Shown here: piece by piece, positions 1 to 6,026 of the stretch
How the letters are laid out: each line of letters opens with the position of its first letter
Position numbering within the stretch: the stretch's first letter is position 1
Source: Dehalococcoidia bacterium UBA1332
GTDB taxonomy: Bacteria; Chloroflexota; Dehalococcoidia; Lucifugimonadales; Lucifugimonadaceae
Length of the DNA stretch: 7,105 nucleotides
Direction of reading: 5' to 3'
NCBI GenBank assembly: GCA_002306745.1
Contig: DBSW01000112.1
Span: 1,397-8,501 of the forward strand
Notes under the pieces: model-generated
Databases searched by the model: none
What the model saw: only the letters and a program-made list of their open reading frames with translations
Told to the model about the DNA's origin: nothing
Position numbers and translations under genes: made by a program

Positions 1-1
1 C

Positions 2-1876
2 GTTGGGTCAGTCACAGAAAGTGGTTTGTTCACAGCGGGAACTTTAGCCGGGAATCATGATGAAAACGGCATTAATGCTAGGGGTTTTCTGAATGGGATT
101 CAATCTGTTTCTAGTGCGCCTGTCAATATTGTTGCAGGACCGGCAACATCTATTCGTATTGTTCCACACTCAGACTCGGTGCCGATCGCAGCCGGATCGC
201 CATTCGACGTACTTGCATCTGATATTCATGGCAACATTATTGATATAGCCGCTGAGAAATACTTGTACGAGTATTCGACAGCCGGACGTGGAAGCGAAGT
301 AGCTGTATTTATCGCTGGTTATGAGATTGGCGATTTTGAAAATGCGATCACGGTAACATTGCCATCTGGTGTTGCGGGCAACGACATTAAATTAGTAGCT
401 AAGGCTGATATAAGCGTTCGTCAGCGCTCGTCAAATATTATTGCCGTTGAAATCGTAGATCAAGATGGAGGCGGTATATTATTTTTTGATCTCGAAACTG
501 CAGAATTTGGGTCTGCTGATATTGGCTTTCAAGATAACGGGATTGTCGAAATGTCGCCATCTTGGTGGCCTGACGGCTCTAGGCTTGTTTATGTCTCTGA
601 TCCGACAGGGGAACTACAGGTTTATACCCTAGATATAGAAACTCGCAAAATCGTTCAGCTTACTGATTTGGACGGTGGTGCTTCGATGCCTCATATATCA
701 CCAGACGGTAAATCGATAGTGTTCGTCGGGCTTCAAGAAGAATCTTGGCAACTCTACATAGCTGATATTCCTGAAGACGTTGACAGCAATCCTATAACGA
801 TGGCAAACGCAAGAAAAATTACCACTGAAAATGAAGCGCAACATATACTGCCGTATTGGTCTCCAGACGGCTCAAAAATTTTAACATCTGTTAACTCCGG
901 GTCTGGATTAGTACGTGTAGTTTTAGTAGACCCGAGTGGTAATTCGGAGCCTGAAATAGTGGGTCCATACGGTAGTGTTGGATTTGGCTGGGCAGATGAT
1001 GGTAAGAGTATCCATGTTGGATTATCTAGGGACGATGGTGCACTTGACTTAGGGACCCTCGAATTAGGCTCATCGAATCCAGTTTTTATCGACTCTAATC
1101 TAAGTTTCCTTGTTGCTGCTTGGTCACCTGATGATTCAGAGCTGATAGCTGTTGATGCTTTTTTAGGTTATGGGTGGATAGTTGATTCAGACGGTACAGG
1201 GCTGCGTCGTGTGATTTCTCCGGATCGCATGCCTACCCGCATGTCATGGCGACCTAAAGGATATGGCGATCCCGTATCGGTTGCAAAGATAGATGGCGAA
1301 TTGAGGATGTTAGACGTTGAAGATAGCGCAACGCCCCCAGTCGGGGCTTTGGACACGGCCCTAAGTTACAGCGCTGTAATTTCGACGGATGCGGGTGAAA
1401 TTAAAGTCGAACTTTTTGATGACGATGCTCCAATTACGGTAGAGAACTTTATTAATCTTTCTCGTATCGGATTTTACGATGGTCTAGAATTCCATCGAGT
1501 AATACCGGGTTTCGCGTCGCAAACTGGCGACAACATCGGTGATGGCACAGGTACTCCTGGCTACAAGTTTAACGATGAATTTAGTCGTAAACTCTCTCAC
1601 AATCGACCAGGGGTGCTTTCGATGGCTAATGCGGGTTCCAATAGTAACGGTAGTCAGTTTTTTATTACTCATGACAACTTGACTCGGCTGGATGCATACG
1701 ACGAAAACGGTGTTGCTAAGAACTGTGCAGATGATTCGGTCGATTGCCATTCTATATTTGGTCAAGTGATAGCCGGATTAGACGTTGTAATTAATATGGC
1801 TGAGCGCGACCCTGACACGGTAACGGAGCCCGGTGTGATAATTCAAGGTATCTCGATCATTTCTAGTCGACCATAG
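2..1876 (+). CDS. Ig-like / PD40 beta-propeller / cyclophilin-type peptidyl-prolyl isomerase fusion (5' end outside window)
   Basis: The reading frame is open to the left window edge, so the TTG at 26 is probably not the true start and the N-terminus, including any signal peptide, is missing. Three regions are visible. (1) About 2-460 is beta-rich Ig-like sequence, with an AGPATSIRIVP segment and a later 'D.HGNIID' typical of bacterial Ig-like repeats. (2) About 470-1300 is a propeller with PD40/TolB-type motifs: PSWWPDGSRL near 557, PHISPDGKSI near 689, PYWSPDGSKI near 851, GWADDGKSI near 989, WSPDDSELI near 1121, and a weak SWRPKG near 1246. (3) About 1358-1873 is a cyclophilin domain with FHRVIPGF, YKFNDEF, GVLSMANAG, GSQFFIT and FGQV. 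The catalytic Arg, Phe and Gln of the family are present; the usual Met two residues before that Gln is Ala. From family knowledge the last domain catalyses cis-trans isomerisation of prolyl bonds. An exported or surface location is inferred. The gene may be cotranscribed with the threonine synthase 48 bases downstream. Confidence 0.85.
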   Translation, partial: VGSVTESGLFTAGTLAGNHDENGINARGFLNGIQSVSSAPVNIVAGPATSIRIVPHSDSVPIAAGSPFDVLASDIHGNIIDIAAEKYLYEYSTAGRGSEVAVFIAGYEIGDFENAITVTLPSGVAGNDIKLVAKADISVRQRSSNIIAVEIVDQDGGGILFFDLETAEFGSADIGFQDNGIVEMSPSWWPDGSRLVYVSDPTGELQVYTLDIETRKIVQLTDLDGGASMPHISPDGKSIVFVGLQEESWQLYIADIPEDVDSNPITMANARKITTENEAQHILPYWSPDGSKILTSVNSGSGLVRVVLVDPSGNSEPEIVGPYGSVGFGWADDGKSIHVGLSRDDGALDLGTLELGSSNPVFIDSNLSFLVAAWSPDDSELIAVDAFLGYGWIVDSDGTGLRRVISPDRMPTRMSWRPKGYGDPVSVAKIDGELRMLDVEDSATPPVGALDTALSYSAVISTDAGEIKVELFDDDAPITVENFINLSRIGFYDGLEFHRVIPGFASQTGDNIGDGTGTPGYKFNDEFSRKLSHNRPGVLSMANAGSNSNGSQFFITHDNLTRLDAYDENGVAKNCADDSVDCHSIFGQVIAGLDVVINMAERDPDTVTEPGVIIQGISIISSRP

Positions 1877-1914
1877 ACTGCTGCTGCGTCTTGATCCTCA
1901 TATTTTGTTTGCAC

Positions 1915-1920
1915 GGAGAA
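1915..1920 (+). promoter_or_regulatory. Ribosome binding site fixing the TTG start of threonine synthase
   Basis: GGAGAA lies four bases before the TTG at 1925. No ATG or GTG in this frame fits the family N-terminus better, so this site supports a TTG start. Confidence 0.6.
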
Positions 1921-1924
1921 CAAA

Positions 1925-3124
1925 TTGTCGGAAATCACAAATATTACTAGCCGATTATCCCATCTCGAATGTTCACTAACTGGCGAGACTGCTGACCCAA
2001 ATTATGCGCACAGATTGAGTGCTGCGGGTAAACCTTTTCTAGCTAGATACGATATTGAAAAGGCGTCTGAAACTCTTACCAAAGAATCCTTAATTAATAG
2101 AGAAGCGAATATGTGGCGTTACCGAGAGGTTATGCCAGTGATCAACCGTAGCAATATCGTTACTTTAGGTGAGGGATTTACACCCTTGAGCCTAGCGGAG
2201 CGTCTTGGAAAACATCTTGGGATGACTCACCTGTTGATTAAAGATGAGGGTGTTAATCCGACGGGCTCATTTAAAGCGCGTGGTCTTTCAGCCGCAGTTT
2301 CCAAGGCATTTGAGTTGGGACAGACAAAATTGACAATGCCATCTGCAGGAAACGCTGCCGGTGCAATGTCAGCATATGCTGCTGCTGCTGGTATGGAAGC
2401 TCACGTGTATATGCCAAATGATGCTCCTATGGCGAATAAAATCGAGTGTGTAGCTTATGGAGCAAAACTTAATCTTGTAGACGGATTTATAACCGATGCT
2501 GGGCGTATTTCTGGTGAGCACGCAGAAACATACGGTAGATTCGACGTATCGACTCTGAAAGAGCCTTACCGAGCTGAAGGCAAAAAAACAATGGGTTACG
2601 AAATTGTCGAACAACTTGGTTTTGAAGTACCAGATGTCATTATTTATCCGACGGGAGGTGGTACTGGGATTGTTGGTATATGGAAAGCTCTATATGAAAT
2701 GGAACAACTGGGGTGGATTGGTTCACAGCGTCCTCGGATGATATGTGTGCAAGCCGAAGGCTGTGCCCCACTTGTAAATGCGTACAAAAAAGGACAGGAG
2801 TTTGCCGACCCATTCGAGAATCCGTCGACGTTGGCGGCCGGAATGCGGGTGCCGGCTGCTGTAGGCGATTTCCTAGTAATTCGAGCGGTGCGAGAAAGCG
2901 GCGGAACGGCCTTGACCGTTGACGATGACCAGATGATTGATTCAGTACGGACTATGGCTAAATTCGAAGGTATATTTTCTGCGCCAGAAGGTGGTGCGAC
3001 ATTATCTGCATTACAGTTGATGATAGATTCCGGTGAAATCGGCAGGGACGAGCGAGTTGTTCTACTAAATACTGGCTCAGCGTTAAAGTATTTAGATGTG
3101 CTTGGACCAGAGCTTGGTCTTTAG
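1925..3124 (+). CDS. thrC: Threonine synthase (PLP-dependent)
   Basis: This 399-residue protein is of normal length for threonine synthase, which converts O-phosphohomoserine to threonine with pyridoxal phosphate in the cytoplasm. It has the fold-type II PLP layout. The substrate loop LGEGFTPL is at 81-88. NPTGSFKARG at 111-120 carries the Schiff-base lysine K117, followed by the SAGNAAGA asparagine loop near 140-147. The phosphate-binding glycine loop TGGGTG is at 243-248 and the C-terminal NTGSALKY at 382-389. The N-terminal 40 residues resemble the zinc-ribbon leader of many relatives (LECSLTGE ... GKPFLARYD), but only one cysteine (C16) remains, so it probably binds no zinc. The start is TTG behind GGAGAA. 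The gene is 48 bases after the propeller/cyclophilin gene with no obvious terminator between them, and converges with the acetyltransferase gene. Another PLP lyase of the same fold is possible but less likely. Confidence 0.9.
   Translation: MSEITNITSRLSHLECSLTGETADPNYAHRLSAAGKPFLARYDIEKASETLTKESLINREANMWRYREVMPVINRSNIVTLGEGFTPLSLAERLGKHLGMTHLLIKDEGVNPTGSFKARGLSAAVSKAFELGQTKLTMPSAGNAAGAMSAYAAAAGMEAHVYMPNDAPMANKIECVAYGAKLNLVDGFITDAGRISGEHAETYGRFDVSTLKEPYRAEGKKTMGYEIVEQLGFEVPDVIIYPTGGGTGIVGIWKALYEMEQLGWIGSQRPRMICVQAEGCAPLVNAYKKGQEFADPFENPSTLAAGMRVPAAVGDFLVIRAVRESGGTALTVDDDQMIDSVRTMAKFEGIFSAPEGGATLSALQLMIDSGEIGRDERVVLLNTGSALKYLDVLGPELGL
3104..3122 (+). terminator. Possible weak stem-loop at the end of threonine synthase
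   Basis: GGACCA pairs with TGGTCT around the five-base loop GAGCT (five Watson-Crick pairs plus one G-U), followed by only TT before the stop codon is completed. It lies within the last codons of thrC, where the convergent genes leave just 20 bases between them. The T tract is too short for a confident intrinsic terminator. Confidence 0.2.
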
Positions 3125-3144
3125 GGGGCTTACATCGAGGCTTA

Positions 3145-3759
3145 CTAAACGTTAGGGGCATCCCAGGACGTTACATGGCTTTGAACACCGTCTGGGAATG
3201 CTGCAGCGTATTCATTAATAAGCATGCCCATAATTACTGAGTTATGTCGTGCACCATCATGAGGACGACTCTGCCGAAGTGTGCCTTCGTGTTGAAATCC
3301 TATGTGCCCAAACATCGCTCTGGCAGAGGTGTTGTACTCGGGCACGTCAACCCATGCTCGGTGGAGTCCTAAGTGTTCAAAAATGTGTTCTAGCATAGCC
3401 AGTACGCTAGAGGTTCCGTAGCCGTGGTGCCAAAGCGTTTTTTTGCCTATGAGTACTGATATTTGTGCATCGCCGAGAGCCTCGTCTATTGAAAGTTGTC
3501 CTTCCCCTATGTGCTCGCCAGATAGTGTGTAAATAGAAAAAATGTCTCGGTGCGGTTCGTGATGGGGGTCATGGAAAACTTCGTTCCATTGATCATCATT
3601 CGCGTTTACCATATCTTTTGGTTCGTAACCAAGATGGGCAGCATCCCCGTAGGTGTATCGGCCGAACCATGCATCAGCCACTTCTGCATCTTCGAGCCAC
3701 TCAGCGAGGCGTTTCACATCGTTTCGTACAACCGGGCGTAATTCAACTAATGCTGGCAA
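3145..3759 (-). CDS. GNAT family N-acetyltransferase (RimJ/RimL-like)
   Basis: This 204-residue protein looks like an Acetyltransf_3 (RimJ/RimL-type) GNAT enzyme, which transfers acetyl from acetyl-CoA to an amine. The N-terminus LVELRPVVRNDVKRLAEWL is the usual first strand and helix. A beta strand then leads into the acetyl-CoA pyrophosphate loop, ISVLIGKKTLWHHGYGTSSV at about 100-119, where HHGYGT stands for the family's Q/R-x-x-G-x-G/A. The segment VPEYNTSARAMFGHIGFQHE at about 139-158 matches the family's asparagine-containing C-terminal motif (N-x-x-A-x-x-x-x-x-x-x-G-F). The substrate cannot be read from the sequence: ribosomal proteins, antibiotics and small metabolites are all acetylated by this family. 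The start is TTG with GGGAG six bases upstream on this strand. The gene stands alone, convergent with thrC and divergent from the SelW-like pair. Confidence 0.85.
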   Translation of the reverse strand: MPALVELRPVVRNDVKRLAEWLEDAEVADAWFGRYTYGDAAHLGYEPKDMVNANDDQWNEVFHDPHHEPHRDIFSIYTLSGEHIGEGQLSIDEALGDAQISVLIGKKTLWHHGYGTSSVLAMLEHIFEHLGLHRAWVDVPEYNTSARAMFGHIGFQHEGTLRQSRPHDGARHNSVIMGMLINEYAAAFPDGVQSHVTSWDAPNV

Positions 3760-3765
3760 ATTGAT

Positions 3766-3770
3766 CTCCC
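3766..3770 (-). promoter_or_regulatory. Ribosome binding site fixing the TTG start of the acetyltransferase
   Basis: Read on the minus strand, GGGAG is followed by six bases (ATCAAT) and then TTG at 3759-3757. The protein begins with the expected LRP...D strand-helix unit just after this TTG, so this start is preferred over internal codons. Confidence 0.55.
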
Positions 3771-4027
3771 TGCCAAGATTGTGTGATGACCACCGAATCA
3801 GCGATTAGGATTTTCCTTTCATGCACAATGCTTGATCTGTAATTGAGTATACCCGAGCTACATAACAGGTCGTACGTTTCGACTGTATCCTGAAAAAACA
3901 GTTATTGCATACTCAGAACACAAGTAGCCTGATACGATGTAATTTATGCTCTGGGTGGTCGTACTAATTACAATCGAGTATTACCAGCAGTTGATGTTAA
4001 ATTACGATGAACAGAATCTAAGAGTAA

Positions 4028-4032
4028 AGAGG
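4028..4032 (+). promoter_or_regulatory. Ribosome binding site of the cysteine SelW-like gene
   Basis: AGAGG, within AAAGAGGT, lies five bases before the ATG at 4038. It supports strong, ordinary initiation there. Confidence 0.6.
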
Positions 4033-4037
4033 TAATA

Positions 4038-4322
4038 ATGTCTGATCACTGGAAGATGGAAGCCGAAATAGAATACTGTGTTCCATGTGGATACGCTAAC
4101 CTTGCGGCCAACATGGTTAGTGAATTGTTTCAGGCTGCAGGTCCCGCTTTAGCGATTTCACTAAAGCCAGGTCATAGCGGTGCTTTTAAGGTGACAGTGG
4201 ATGGACGGGTTCTATGGGACAAAAAAGAATCTGGACGATCGCCGCACATAATGGAAGTTAAAGAGCTTAAGGCAACTGTGGCTAACATGATTGAATCTGG
4301 TGCTGTCATACAAAGTAACTAG
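4038..4322 (+). CDS. SelW/Rdx family redox protein, cysteine form (CVPC)
   Basis: This 94-residue protein is of the Rdx (SelW/SelT/SelH) type, a small thioredoxin-like fold whose CxxU or CxxC motif sits in the loop after the first strand. The sequence shows this layout: strand AEIEYC, then C14-V-P-C17 followed by GYANLAANMVSELF (first helix), a strand ALAISLKPG, then the strand pair GAFKVTVDGRVLWDKK, and a C-terminal helix EVKELKATVANMIE. Family members are thiol oxidoreductases of poorly defined substrate, often linked to glutathione or thioredoxin; the client here cannot be inferred. The start is ATG behind AGAGG. Both redox positions are cysteine (TGT codons). The gene at 4401-4673 is a tandem paralogue, about half identical at protein level by eye with no gaps, in which the second redox codon is TGA. 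Confidence 0.88.
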   Translation: MSDHWKMEAEIEYCVPCGYANLAANMVSELFQAAGPALAISLKPGHSGAFKVTVDGRVLWDKKESGRSPHIMEVKELKATVANMIESGAVIQSN

Positions 4323-4341
4323 ATGCATAAAATACACACCA

Positions 4342-4371
4342 TATCCTTATTTCATTTTATGAATAGGGATA
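4342..4371 (+). terminator. A/T-rich hairpin between the two SelW-like genes
   Basis: TATCCTTATTT (4342-4352) pairs with GAATAGGGATA (4361-4371) to form an 11-bp stem with two G-U pairs and the eight-base loop CATTTTAT. It sits 20 bases after the first SelW-like stop codon and 30 bases before the proposed start of the second. The following bases (AATTAATTAC) are not a clean T tract. It could be a weak terminator or attenuator, or a processing or mRNA stability structure that sets different levels of the two paralogues. Confidence 0.35.
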
Positions 4372-4400
4372 ATTAATTACCACAGATCTGTAGGCATAGA

Positions 4401-4673
4401 GTGGCTAGAATAATTGCGAAAGTTATAGCCGAAATCGAATACTGCGTCCCGTGAAGCTACCATTCGGTGGCTTTCTGGGTGGGAAGCGAACTTTTTGCTG
4501 CTGGAGGATCACATGTAGCAATAACAATGGTTCCAGGTCAAGGTGGAGTCTTTAAGGTCACTCTTAATGGCGAAGTAGCGTTCGATAAAATGCAAATTGA
4601 TAGATACCCGACCTTAAATGATGTCAAGGATCTTAAGGCGAAGGTGATTAATATGATAGATCTATCTTCATAA
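4401..4673 (+). CDS. SelW-like selenoprotein candidate (CVPU, in-frame TGA read as selenocysteine)
   Basis: The frame is open from just after a TAA at 4374-4376 to the TAA at 4671-4673, except for TGA at 4452-4454. Starting at GTG 4401 (an AGG six bases upstream is a modest SD site), it gives 90 residues: MARIIAKVIAEIEYCVP, then position 18 = TGA, then SYHSVAFWVGSELF and onward. Compared with the cysteine paralogue at 4038-4322, the alignment is ungapped over about 78 residues, about half are identical, and the TGA falls exactly on the second cysteine of CxxC, giving C15-V-P-U18. CxxU is the known selenocysteine motif of SelW. Conservation continues to the stop, and many third-base differences around the motif are synonymous, which argues against a dead gene. 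A SECIS-like hairpin follows at 4470-4487. Without selenocysteine insertion only a headless 68-residue fragment from GTG 4467 would be called. The selA, selB, selC and selD genes are not in this window. The alternative is a pseudogene with a nonsense mutation. Confidence 0.8.
4470..4487 (+). promoter_or_regulatory. Candidate bacterial SECIS element
   Basis: GCTTTC (4470-4475) pairs with GGAAGC (4482-4487), giving six pairs, one of them T-G, around the six-base loop TGGGTG. The loop begins after 21 bases counted from the end of the TGA at 4452-4454. From established knowledge, bacterial SECIS elements lie inside the coding region just after the UGA. They have a short stem and a small apical loop with a G in one of its first two positions, roughly 16 to 37 bases from the UGA. 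This hairpin meets all of these by eye. A competing hairpin, AGCTACC (4455-4461) with GGTGGCT (4466-4472), shares three bases with it. Confidence 0.65.
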
Positions 4674-4708
4674 TGATTTTGTGATCATTGCAAGTATTGA
4701 GAAAATCT

Positions 4709-4743
4709 AAAACTCCTTTGTTTCTTTTCACTGAGGTTTTTTT
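4709..4743 (+). terminator. Possible intrinsic terminator after the SelW-like pair
   Basis: AAAACTC (4709-4715) can pair with GAG-TTTT (4733-4735 and 4737-4740) with G4736 bulged. The loop is a long 17 bases, and a run of seven T covers 4737-4743. A smaller perfect hairpin, AATGAT/ATCATT (4672-4677 with 4684-4689), overlaps the stop codon just upstream. The T run is convincing; the stem is weak because of the bulge and loop size. Confidence 0.3.
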
Positions 4744-4836
4744 ATCCGAAAACTACTCTCGTAAGGTTAGTATTTATTTCTCATCCACGATCTTTGATCG
4801 ATGTCATAATGTCGATGGTGTTTGCAGATATTGTTT

Positions 4837-4840
4837 GGAG
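4837..4840 (+). promoter_or_regulatory. Ribosome binding site that decides the alcohol dehydrogenase start
   Basis: GGAG, within TTTGGAGAAAG, lies seven bases before TTG 4848. That TTG puts the residues KAAVL directly after the initiator Met, the usual N-terminus of this family. A longer reading from 4794 would add 18 residues that fit no family feature. Confidence 0.65.
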
Positions 4841-4847
4841 AAAGCAC

Positions 4848-5942
4848 TTGAAAGCAGCGGTCCTGATCGAGTCGAAAAAACCCATGCCTATTTTGGAACT
4901 GAATCAATCAGAGCCAAAGACAGGCGAAGTGTTAGTTAAGATGTCAGCAGCGGGCATTTGTGCTTCTGATCACCACGTTATGACAGGAGATAATCCGACT
5001 CCTATGCCGATAGTCCTTGGGCATGAAGGCTCGGGTGTGATCGAAGCAATTGGTCCAGGTGTTTCATCAGTAAAAGTCGGTGATAGATGCGTATTGTCAT
5101 TTGTACCTAACTGCGGTCATTGTCGATCTTGCAGAGAAGGCCTGTCCAATATATGTGACACAAACAGAATCACAGGCACAAGGCAATACGATGGTGGTTT
5201 TCGACTGCATACAGCCGATGGTGTCGAAGTTCATCAGTTCGCTAAATTGGGCGTTTTTGGAGAGTCGATTGTGGTGCCTCAGCAGGCGTGTTATCCAATG
5301 CCTGATGATGTGCCAATGGAAGTTGCAGCACTCATAGGATGCTCAGTTACTACAGGTGTAGGCGGGGTAATTAATCAGCCAGGGATGAGGGCAGGAATGA
5401 CGGTTGCAGTCGTTGGCGCCGGTGGCGTTGGACTGAATGCGATCCAGGGGGCCAAACTGGTTAACGCTTCAAAGATCATTGCAGTCGACATATATGATCA
5501 CAAGCTCGAATTTGCATATAAATTCGGTGCTACCCATGTGGTCAACTCTAAAGCAGAGGATCCGGTCAAGGCGATTCAGGCTCTGACTGACGATGGGGTA
5601 GATTTCGCCTTTGATACTTTCGGGCACAAGATCACAACCGAACAGGCTTATAAAGCGACACGTAAAGGTGGGACAACAGTTGTTGTCGGATTAGCTCCGG
5701 ATGGTATGGGGGCCGAAATTCCTATGATTGACCTGGTTCGTAATCAAAAAATACTGGTTGGAAGTTACTATGGTTCTGCTAGCCCTCAGGAAACATTCGG
5801 TAAGTTACTTGAGTTTTATCTGCAGGGTAGGATAGATGTAGGGGGAATGGTTACCCGACGATATAGGCTGGAAGAAATTAATGAGGCTTATGAAGCGCTG
5901 GAACGTGGCGAAGATGGGAGGGGGGTCATAGTCTTTCAGTAG
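4848..5942 (+). CDS. Zn-dependent medium-chain alcohol dehydrogenase
   Basis: From TTG 4848 the protein is 364 residues, normal for a zinc medium-chain dehydrogenase (MDR) that oxidises alcohols or reduces aldehydes with NAD(P). The catalytic zinc ligands appear as C38 (GICASDHH), H59 with E60 (LGHEGSG) and C165 (LIGCSVTTG). The structural zinc loop is complete, with C89, C92, C95 and C103 (CGHCRSCREGLSNIC). The Rossmann fold follows with GAGGVG at 190-195 and an acidic residue, D214 (IIAVD), at the end of the second strand, which favours NAD over NADP. The LIGCSVTTGVGGVIN segment and overall pattern resemble class III/NDMA-type alcohol dehydrogenases. The substrate cannot be assigned. The frame remains open to 4794, but the SD site and the KAAVL N-terminus favour 4848. 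The gene follows the SelW-like pair by 174 bases and a possible terminator, so it probably has its own promoter. Confidence 0.88.
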   Translation: MKAAVLIESKKPMPILELNQSEPKTGEVLVKMSAAGICASDHHVMTGDNPTPMPIVLGHEGSGVIEAIGPGVSSVKVGDRCVLSFVPNCGHCRSCREGLSNICDTNRITGTRQYDGGFRLHTADGVEVHQFAKLGVFGESIVVPQQACYPMPDDVPMEVAALIGCSVTTGVGGVINQPGMRAGMTVAVVGAGGVGLNAIQGAKLVNASKIIAVDIYDHKLEFAYKFGATHVVNSKAEDPVKAIQALTDDGVDFAFDTFGHKITTEQAYKATRKGGTTVVVGLAPDGMGAEIPMIDLVRNQKILVGSYYGSASPQETFGKLLEFYLQGRIDVGGMVTRRYRLEEINEAYEALERGEDGRGVIVFQ

Positions 5943-6026
5943 TCTTTTTTCCGCGTTAAGAAGTTGGTATCCTATAGCGCTCACACTTATATGGGTACGA
6001 AGTATGCGGATTGTTCAATTTTTCAC

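Larger units (their letters stand above)
3760..4037. other. Divergent intergenic region with weak promoter candidates
   Basis: These 278 bases separate the minus-strand acetyltransferase from the plus-strand SelW-like pair and hold no gene I can support. On the minus strand a good -10 hexamer, TATACT, lies at 3851-3846, about 87 bases before the acetyltransferase start, but no -35 box is recognisable at normal spacing. On the plus strand TTGATG at 3991-3996 could be a -35, but the sequence 17 bases later is a poor -10 match. Both promoters must lie here if the genes are transcribed independently; which hexamers are used is a guess. Confidence 0.3.

Noticed and set aside
1484..1765. 93-residue minus-strand ORF inside the cyclophilin domain
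   Set aside because: Antisense shadow of a well-conserved coding region with no family features.
2369..2614. 81-residue minus-strand ORF within threonine synthase
   Set aside because: Antisense shadow; the plus strand encodes conserved PLP-enzyme motifs here.
4655..4666. Perfect palindrome GATAGATCTATC
   Set aside because: It lies in the last codons of the SelW-like gene, is short, has no second copy seen in the window, and is easily explained by chance in A/T-rich coding sequence.
4467..4673. Stand-alone 68-residue ORF starting at GTG 4467
   Set aside because: It lacks the first strand and the redox motif of the SelW fold, has no SD site, and is the tail of the longer frame through the TGA at 4452.
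4794..4847. Extended N-terminus of the alcohol dehydrogenase
   Set aside because: TTG 4848 has a well-spaced GGAG and gives the normal KAAVL N-terminus; the 18 extra residues match nothing in the family.
4688..4939. 83-residue plus-strand ORF upstream of and into the alcohol dehydrogenase
   Set aside because: It overlaps the dehydrogenase start in another frame, has no recognisable family and no supporting SD site.
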